Shown in pieces: positions 6,645 through 7,628 of a stretch of DNA of 7,628 nt. The notes under the pieces were generated by a model that worked only from the letters and a program-made list of their open reading frames with translations, made no database searches and was not told where the DNA came from. Source of the DNA: JBGSWL01 sp041752455 (lineage in GTDB: Bacteria; Pseudomonadota; Alphaproteobacteria; Rhizobiales; Rhizobiaceae); contig JBGSWL010000043.1 of the NCBI GenBank assembly GCA_041752455.1, positions 1 through 7,628 on the forward strand, read 5' to 3'. The position numbers and the translations under genes are program-made. The stretch's first letter is position 1. Every line of letters starts with the position of its first letter.

Positions 6645-6664
6645 GGACGTCTTATAGGTGAGCC
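6645..6664. promoter_or_regulatory. 20-bp divergent spacer between cbiD and cobA starts
   Basis: Only 20 bases separate the two divergent start codons. On the plus strand, AGGTGAG (6656-6662) is a plausible ribosome site for cobA. On the minus strand, TATAAG (6651-6656 in plus coordinates) resembles a -10 element six bases before the cbiD ATG, which would fit a leaderless or nearly leaderless transcript; I see no convincing -35. The spacer also contains the palindrome gacgtc (6646-6651). Promoters for at least one of the genes must lie inside the coding sequence of the other. No cobalamin riboswitch can fit here. Confidence 0.4.
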
Positions 6665-7555
6665 ATGAGCGACGAGAAAGCAGCTTGCGAGAGCATGATG
6701 GGCGCAGCATTGGCGGCAGCGGTCGGCCAGATCGGCATCCCGTTCCTGCCGGGCCATGTCTGGCTGGTCGGTGCCGGTCCGGGTGATCCGGGCCTGCTGA
6801 CGCTGCATGCGGCACATGCGTTGTCTGAGGCTGATGTGGTCGTGCATGATGCGCTGGTCAACGAGGCCTGTCTTGCCTTGGTGCGGCCCGGCGCCAAGCT
6901 TGAATATGCGGGCAAGCGCGGCGGCAAGCCCTCGCCGAAACAGCGCGACATCTCCCTGCGGCTCGTCGAACTGGCTCGCGCCGGGCACCGGGTGCTGCGG
7001 CTGAAGGGCGGCGATCCGTTCGTGTTCGGTCGTGGCGGCGAAGAAGCGCTGACACTTGCCGCTCACTCGGTCCCGTTCCGGATCGTGCCGGGGATTACCG
7101 CAGGCATCGGCGGGCTCGCCTATGCGGGCATTCCGGTGACGCACCGCGACACCAACCATTCCGTGACCTTCCTGACCGGCCATGATTCGACCGGCGTACT
7201 GCCTGAAGCGATCGACTGGGCGCATATCGCCAAGGGTTCGCCGGTGCTCGTCATGTACATGGCGATGAAGCATGTGGACCTGATCACCGAACGGCTGATG
7301 ACGCATGGCCGCTCGCCGGACGAGCCGGTCGCGTTCGTCTGCAATGCGGCAACAAGCGGACAGCAGGTGCTGGAGACGACGCTGTCGCGTGCTGCTGCAG
7401 ACCTTGAAGCCTCCGGCCTCGAGCCACCGGCAATCGTGGTTGTCGGCGAAGTGGTGCGCCTTCGCGCCGGGCTCGACTGGCTGGGCGCGCTGAAGGACGG
7501 GCGCGTGCTCGATGCCGATCCGCTCGGCTTTCGCCTGCGGGACGAGGTGGGATGA
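6665..7555 (+). CDS. cobA: Uroporphyrinogen-III C-methyltransferase (SUMT)
   Basis: CobA transfers two methyl groups from SAM to C2 and C7 of uroporphyrinogen III, giving precorrin-2, the entry point of the corrin (and siroheme) branch. The 296-residue product shows GAGPGDPGLLTL (36-47), VVHDALV (59-65), the family signature LKGGDPFVFGRGGEE (113-127), VPGITAG (141-147), GIPVTHR (155-161) and VMYMAMK. It is a stand-alone SUMT without the CysG dehydrogenase/ferrochelatase domain. The first 30 or so residues before the core are unconserved; in-frame ATGs at codons 11 and 12 are alternative starts, but AGGTGAG at 6656-6662 supports 6665. It overlaps cobB by ATGA at 7552-7555, so the two are coupled. 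It diverges from cbiD. Confidence 0.95.
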   Translation: MSDEKAACESMMGAALAAAVGQIGIPFLPGHVWLVGAGPGDPGLLTLHAAHALSEADVVVHDALVNEACLALVRPGAKLEYAGKRGGKPSPKQRDISLRLVELARAGHRVLRLKGGDPFVFGRGGEEALTLAAHSVPFRIVPGITAGIGGLAYAGIPVTHRDTNHSVTFLTGHDSTGVLPEAIDWAHIAKGSPVLVMYMAMKHVDLITERLMTHGRSPDEPVAFVCNAATSGQQVLETTLSRAAADLEASGLEPPAIVVVGEVVRLRAGLDWLGALKDGRVLDADPLGFRLRDEVG

Positions 7556-7628
7556 AGGCGCTGATGATCGCCGCGCCCGCCTCGGGCAGCGGCAAGACGG
7601 TGATCACGCTGGCGCTGGCGCGTGCGCT
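7552..7628 (+). CDS. cobB: Cobyrinic acid a,c-diamide synthase, 5' end only
   Basis: Only 25 complete codons are inside the window. They read MKALMIAAPASGSGKTVITL and onward, with the P-loop APASGSGKT (residues 8-16) that opens CobB/CbiA glutamine amidotransferases. The full enzyme uses ATP and glutamine to amidate side chains a and c of the corrin ring: hydrogenobyrinate in the aerobic route, cobyrinate in the anaerobic route. GAGG at 7544-7547 is a possible ribosome site, and the start overlaps the cobA stop by four bases. An in-frame ATG at 7564 is an alternative start. The call rests on the short N-terminal motif plus its position after cobA. Confidence 0.85.
   Translation, partial: MKALMIAAPASGSGKTVITLALARA

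Noticed and set aside
5781..6668. 295-codon plus-strand frame opposite cbiD
   Set aside because: It is antisense to the conserved CbiD core, Arg/Gly-rich without motifs, and therefore a shadow frame.
6645..6815. Upstream in-frame start for cbiD
   Set aside because: The extension is antisense to cobA and unlike CbiD N-termini. MTDTPYQ at 6644 leads after about 22 residues into the conserved LRRGWTTGACA motif.

Overview
The window is a GC-rich stretch (roughly 58-70% GC in hand-counted blocks of the core genes) from an alphaproteobacterium, most likely a member of the Hyphomicrobiales/Rhizobiales. I infer this from the Rhizobium/Brucella-like form of the CobJ, CobM, CobK, CbiD, CobA and CobB proteins, and from two copies of a short palindromic intergenic repeat of a type I recall as abundant in that order. 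Most of the window is a cobalamin (vitamin B12) corrin-ring biosynthesis cluster.

Layout from left to right: the 3' part of cobJ (+, to 502); a small AT-rich gene for an unrecognised one-TM protein (+, 514-978) wedged between cobJ and cobM; cobM (+, 975-1760); a 213-bp spacer holding two tandem copies of a palindromic repeat plus an inverted half copy; an exported DUF4140/DUF4139 ('MuiA-like') protein (+, 1974-3638); a convergent lipoprotein alpha/beta hydrolase of the DUF900 type (-, 3643-4788); cobK (-, 4825-5514); cbiD (-, 5511-6644); then, after only 20 bp between divergent start codons, cobA (+, 6665-7555) and the first 25 codons of cobB (+, from 7552, cut by the window edge).

The genes fit one pathway. 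CobA makes precorrin-2 from uroporphyrinogen III. CobJ (C17), CobM (C11) and CbiD (C1) are ring methyltransferases, CobK reduces precorrin-6A, and CobB amidates side chains a and c of the finished ring. The presence of CbiD, the C1 methyltransferase first described in the anaerobic route, beside Cob-type enzymes suggests a strain that uses CbiD in place of CobF; cobF could still lie outside the window. Three ATGA start/stop overlaps (orf-cobM, cbiD-cobK, cobA-cobB) indicate tight translational coupling.

The accessory content is the small AT-rich membrane-protein gene inside the cobJ-cobM transcription unit, the tandem repeats, and the DUF4139/lipoprotein pair that separates cobM from cobK. 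I found no tRNA, rRNA, insertion sequence, CRISPR array or cobalamin riboswitch. No gene-free stretch exceeds 300 bases.
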